Under the pieces are notes generated by a model. The model did not search any database. It was not told where the DNA came from and saw only the letters and a list, made by a program, of their open reading frames with translations. A stretch of DNA of 64,000 nucleotides. Source: Streptomyces qinglanensis. GTDB lineage: Bacteria; Actinomycetota; Actinomycetes; Streptomycetales; Streptomycetaceae. The translations under genes were made by a program, and so were the position numbers. Shown piece by piece: positions 61,325 to 64,000 of the stretch (position 1 is its first letter; the number at the start of each line of letters is the position of its first letter). Where the stretch lies: positions 1-64,000 of the forward strand of contig NZ_FOGO01000002.1 in NCBI RefSeq assembly GCF_900111245.1. The letters run 5' to 3'.

Positions 61325-62664
61325 CTCTCGTCTCCCCATGCGTCTTCGGGTCCCCGTGCGTCTTCGGGTCCCCGTGCGTCTTCGGGCCCCCACGCGTCTT
61401 CGGGCGGCTCGCCCGTCCCGTCGGCGGCGCCCTTGCACACCGCCCACTGGGTCACCGGCATCGCCTGCCGCCAGCCGGTGAACCCTCCCACCGGCACCCC
61501 GTGCGCCACCGAGAGCCGTACCAGTTCACCGCCGTATCTGCGGTACCAGCGCACCAGCAGCGCCTCCGACTCCAGCGTGACGGTGTTGGCGACCAGCCGT
61601 CCGCCCGCCGGCAGCGCCGCCCAGCAGGCGGCCAGCAGGCCGGGCGCCGTCAGCCCGCCGCCGACGAACACCGCGTCCGGCGTGGGCAGTCCGGACAGTG
61701 CCTCCGGTGCCGTGCCGGTGACCACCCGCAGCCCCGGCACCCCGAGCCGGTCGGCGTTGCGCGTGATCCGCGCGGCACGCTCGCCGCTGCGTTCCACGGT
61801 CACCGCCCGGCAGGCCGGATGGGCCCGCAGCCACTCCACCGCGATCGACCCGGCGCCGCCTCCCACGTCCCACAGGAGTTCGCCGGGGGCTGGCGCCAGC
61901 GCGGCCAGCGTCGCGGCCCGCACATGGCGCTTGGTGAGCTGCCCGTCGTGCTCGTACGCGGCGTCCGGCAGCCCGGGTACGGCACCCGGCCGCACCAGGC
62001 CGGCGTCCGGGTCGGCCGCACAGACCACGGCGACGATGTTCAGCGGGTCGCCCGGCGGGTGCCGCCAGTCCTGTGCCGTCCCCTCGCAGGAACGCTCACG
62101 CGGGCCGCCGAGCTGCTCCAGCACCCGTATCCGGCTCGGCCCGAAGCCGTGCTCGCGCAGCAGTTCCGCGACCCGGGCCGGGGTGTCGGCCCCGGCGCTG
62201 AGCACCAGCAGCCGCCGCCCGTCGTGGAGCGCGGCGGCGATCCGGGCGAGCGGCCGGCCGACCACGCTGACCACCTCGCACTCCTCCAGCGCCCAGCCGA
62301 GCCGCGCGCACGCGTAGCTCGCGGAGGAGGGGTGCGGCAGCGCCCGGAGGGACAGCTCCGGCAGCAGCTCGGCCAGGGTGCGGCCGATGCCGTAGTAGTA
62401 CGGGTCACCGCTGGCCAGCACCGCTATCCGGCGCCCCGCGTGCGCCGCGAACAGCCCCGGCACGGCGGGCCGCAGCGGGGACGGCCACGCCACCCGCTCC
62501 GCGGCGCACTCCCCGGCGGGCAGCAGAGCGAGTTGCCGGGCGCCCCCGAAGATCACCTCGGCGGCACGGAGCGCCTCCCGGGCGGGTTCGGCCAGCCCCG
62601 GCCAGCCGTCGGCTCCGACACCGACGACCGTCGCCTCGGGCGGGACGGCGGCGGACGGGGACAT
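61321..62664 (-). CDS. cobL: Precorrin-6Y C5,15-methyltransferase (decarboxylating)
   Basis: A predicted 447-residue bifunctional enzyme. The N-terminal CobE/CbiE-like methyltransferase part has ATVVGVGADGWPGL, VLASGDPYYYGIGRTL and PHPSSASYACARLGW; the C-terminal CbiT-like part has LLWDVGGGAGSIAVEWLR and DAVFVGGGLTAPGLL. It methylates C5 and C15 and removes the C12 carboxyl group. The last 25 residues (PEDAWG/PEDARG units) derive from an 18-bp DNA repeat and are not conserved. ATG 62664 fits the family N-terminus; GTG 62697 is possible. Confidence 0.93.
   Translation of the reverse strand: MSPSAAVPPEATVVGVGADGWPGLAEPAREALRAAEVIFGGARQLALLPAGECAAERVAWPSPLRPAVPGLFAAHAGRRIAVLASGDPYYYGIGRTLAELLPELSLRALPHPSSASYACARLGWALEECEVVSVVGRPLARIAAALHDGRRLLVLSAGADTPARVAELLREHGFGPSRIRVLEQLGGPRERSCEGTAQDWRHPPGDPLNIVAVVCAADPDAGLVRPGAVPGLPDAAYEHDGQLTKRHVRAATLAALAPAPGELLWDVGGGAGSIAVEWLRAHPACRAVTVERSGERAARITRNADRLGVPGLRVVTGTAPEALSGLPTPDAVFVGGGLTAPGLLAACWAALPAGGRLVANTVTLESEALLVRWYRRYGGELVRLSVAHGVPVGGFTGWRQAMPVTQWAVCKGAADGTGEPPEDAWGPEDARGPEDARGPEDAWGDER
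61340..61405. repeat. 18-bp tandem repeat at the 3' end of cobL
   Basis: Nearly four copies of GCGTCTTCGGGTCCCCGT. In the cobL frame each copy encodes six residues (GPEDAR or GPEDAW). Copy number can vary without a frameshift. Confidence 0.85.
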
Positions 62665-62676
62665 CGCAGACACGTC

Positions 62677-62729
62677 GGAGATCGCAGCCACCTTCACCTC
62701 GGAGATCGCATCTCACCTTGGAGATCGCA
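62677..62729. repeat. Three direct repeats upstream of cobL
   Basis: GGAGATCGCA occurs at 62677-62686, 62701-62710 and 62720-62729 (TGCGATCTCC on the cobL strand). Spacing of 24 and 19 bases. It could bind a regulator of the cobL-cobM operon; no riboswitch motif is visible here. Confidence 0.45.
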
Positions 62730-62802
62730 CAGCTCTCGAACAGGGACGGCTCGAACTGTACTGTTCGGGCCCTCGCGCTCCCACCGCCGGTCCCCGCACC
62801 AC

Positions 62803-62858
62803 CCGTCCGCCCGTCCGCCCGTCCGCCCGTCCGCCCGTCCGCCCGTCCGCCCGTCCGT
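62803..62858. repeat. 8-bp tandem repeat
   Basis: Seven copies of CCGTCCGC in a row in the region between cobL and the peptidase gene. The unit is not a multiple of three, which fits a non-coding position. Confidence 0.9.
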
Positions 62859-62918
62859 CCACCCGTCCCGGTACACCGGCCCGCCCCGGTGCCACCGCCC
62901 CGGTCCACAATGGGGCGC

Positions 62919-64000
62919 ATGGATCAGAACGCACTGCCCGACCACGCCATGCCCGACTGGGAGAAGCGGTTCAGGGCGCCGCGCGTCTCACTGCCCGAGT
63001 GGGCCGAGGACGCACCCGCCCGGTCGCTGTTCGTGTCGAACGCGACGGGCACGTTCGAGCTGTACGCCTGGGACCGGACGACCGGCGAGCAGCGGCAGGT
63101 GACCGACCGGCCCAACGGGACCACGGACGGCACCCTTTCGCCCGACGGTGAGTGGATCTGGTGGTTCTCGGACACCGACGGCGACGAGTTCGGGGTCTGG
63201 ATGCGGCAGCCCTTCGGCGGCGGCCCCGACGCCCGCGCCGTCGAGGGGCTCGACCCCTCCTACCCGGCGGGCCTGGCGCTCGGCCGGGACGGCACCGTGG
63301 TGCTCGGCCGCTCCACGGACGAGGACGGCTCCACCGTCCATGTGCTGCGCCCCGGCTCGCCCGCGCCCGTCGAGATCTACCGGCACAGCGAGTCGGCGGG
63401 CGTGGGCGACCTCTCGCACGACAGCAGCCTGCTGGTGATCGAGCACACCGAGCACGGTGACGCCATGCACGCGGCGCTCCGCGTCGTACGCCCCGACGGC
63501 TCGACCGTCGCGGAGCTGGACGACAGCGAGGGCGGCACCGAGGAACTGGGGCTGACCGTGCTCGGCTTCGCCCCGGTCGACGGCGACCCCCGGCTCCTGA
63601 TCGGCCACCAGCGGCACGGCCGGTGGGAGCCGATGCTCTGGGACCCGGTCGCGGGCACGACCACGGAACTGGAGCTGGACCTGCCCGGCGACGTCGCCGC
63701 CGACTGGTATCCGGACGCCTCGGCGCTGCTGATCGCCCACAGCCACCAGGCCCGCGACGAGCTCTTCCGCTACGACCTGGCGAGCGGCACGCGCACCCGG
63801 ATCGAGACGCCCGCCGGGTCCGTCATGGGCGTGACGGCGCGGCCGGACGGCGCCGTGGAGTACCTGTGGTCGTCCGCCGCCGAGCCGCCCCAGGTACGCT
63901 CCGCGAGCGGCGCCACCGTGCTCGACCCGCCCGGCATGACGGCTCCGGGCTCGGTGCCCGTCGAGGACGCCTGGGTCGAGGGCCCCGGCGGGACCGTGCA
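62919..64000 (+). CDS. S9-family (prolyl oligopeptidase-like) peptidase, N-terminal part
   Basis: The first 360 residues of a protein cut by the window end. The sequence is a WD40/beta-propeller-like repeat: LFVSNATGTFELYAWDRTTGEQRQVT, DGTLSPDGEWIWWFSDTDGDEFG, AADWYPDASALLIAHSHQARDELFRYDL. This is the propeller that precedes the alpha/beta-hydrolase domain in S9 peptidases; the catalytic Ser-Asp-His are beyond the window. ATG 62919 has a weak upstream GGGG. No signal peptide is seen, so it is probably cytoplasmic. Confidence 0.8.
   Translation, partial: MDQNALPDHAMPDWEKRFRAPRVSLPEWAEDAPARSLFVSNATGTFELYAWDRTTGEQRQVTDRPNGTTDGTLSPDGEWIWWFSDTDGDEFGVWMRQPFGGGPDARAVEGLDPSYPAGLALGRDGTVVLGRSTDEDGSTVHVLRPGSPAPVEIYRHSESAGVGDLSHDSSLLVIEHTEHGDAMHAALRVVRPDGSTVAELDDSEGGTEELGLTVLGFAPVDGDPRLLIGHQRHGRWEPMLWDPVAGTTTELELDLPGDVAADWYPDASALLIAHSHQARDELFRYDLASGTRTRIETPAGSVMGVTARPDGAVEYLWSSAAEPPQVRSASGATVLDPPGMTAPGSVPVEDAWVEGPGGTV

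Noticed and set aside
1..64000. CRISPR array
   Set aside because: All repeats seen are short and without regular unique spacers.

Overview
The window looks like a high-GC actinomycete, most likely Streptomyces. Supporting signs are very GC-rich third codon positions, frequent GTG starts with purine-rich ribosome binding sites, an FtsK/SpoIIIE-type single-protein conjugation module, and an aerobic cobalamin pathway. Species cannot be given from sequence alone.

Layout. (1) About 1-9265 is the right part of an actinomycete integrative and conjugative element (AICE): a DUF2637/Spd-type protein (cut by the window edge), the FtsK-like DNA translocase, a conserved partner, an XRE regulator overlapping an ABM-domain gene, and two small coupled genes. 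Its cargo, 5296-8467, has visibly lower GC. It encodes an Mrr-like restriction endonuclease and, convergently, a DGQHR-related protein paired with a small PD-(D/E)XK nuclease-like protein. (2) Two identical 43-bp repeats, at 9223-9265 and 39752-39794, equal the 3' part of a tRNA-Pro(CGG), from the anticodon loop to the acceptor end. They bracket a second island of about 30.5 kb. The intact tRNA should lie left of the window, so the two islands appear stacked in tandem at one tRNA-Pro site. (3) The left edge of the second island (9.3-13.3 kb) is decayed: two frameshifted genes and a broken IS5-like transposase, with no integrase. (4) From 13340 to 39015 the island carries an apparently complete Dpd system, which inserts 7-deazaguanines into DNA: folE2-queD-queE-queC to make preQ0; dpdC, two dpdB-like DGQHR genes and dpdA on the plus strand for modification; dpdE-F-G-H-I-J-K-D as one tightly overlapping minus-strand operon of helicases, ATPase and nuclease-like proteins; and a YhhQ-type preQ0/queuosine-precursor transporter at the right end.

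(5) From 39795 the sequence is chromosomal: a PIG-L deacetylase, an uncharacterised PH-like-domain protein, a methionyl-tRNA synthetase with a variant KMSKS loop, a gamma-glutamylcyclotransferase-like protein, and a cobalamin cluster (cobN behind a cobalamin riboswitch, cobG-cobH-cobIJ, cobK, cbiD, cobM, cobL). The cluster is interrupted by a paired SMR transporter, a DsbA-like oxidoreductase, a MerR regulator and an Asp/Glu racemase. The window ends inside an S9-family peptidase gene. Several short tandem repeats (6, 8, 9 and 18 bp) lie in this chromosomal part.

How the genes work together. GTP is taken to preQ0 by FolE2, QueD, QueE and QueC, with import as a likely supplement. DpdA with DpdB would exchange guanine in DNA for preQ0, and DpdC is thought to convert it to the amido form. 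The DpdE-K set plus DpdD is expected to act against unmodified DNA. The AICE cargo next door is a separate candidate restriction or defence locus.
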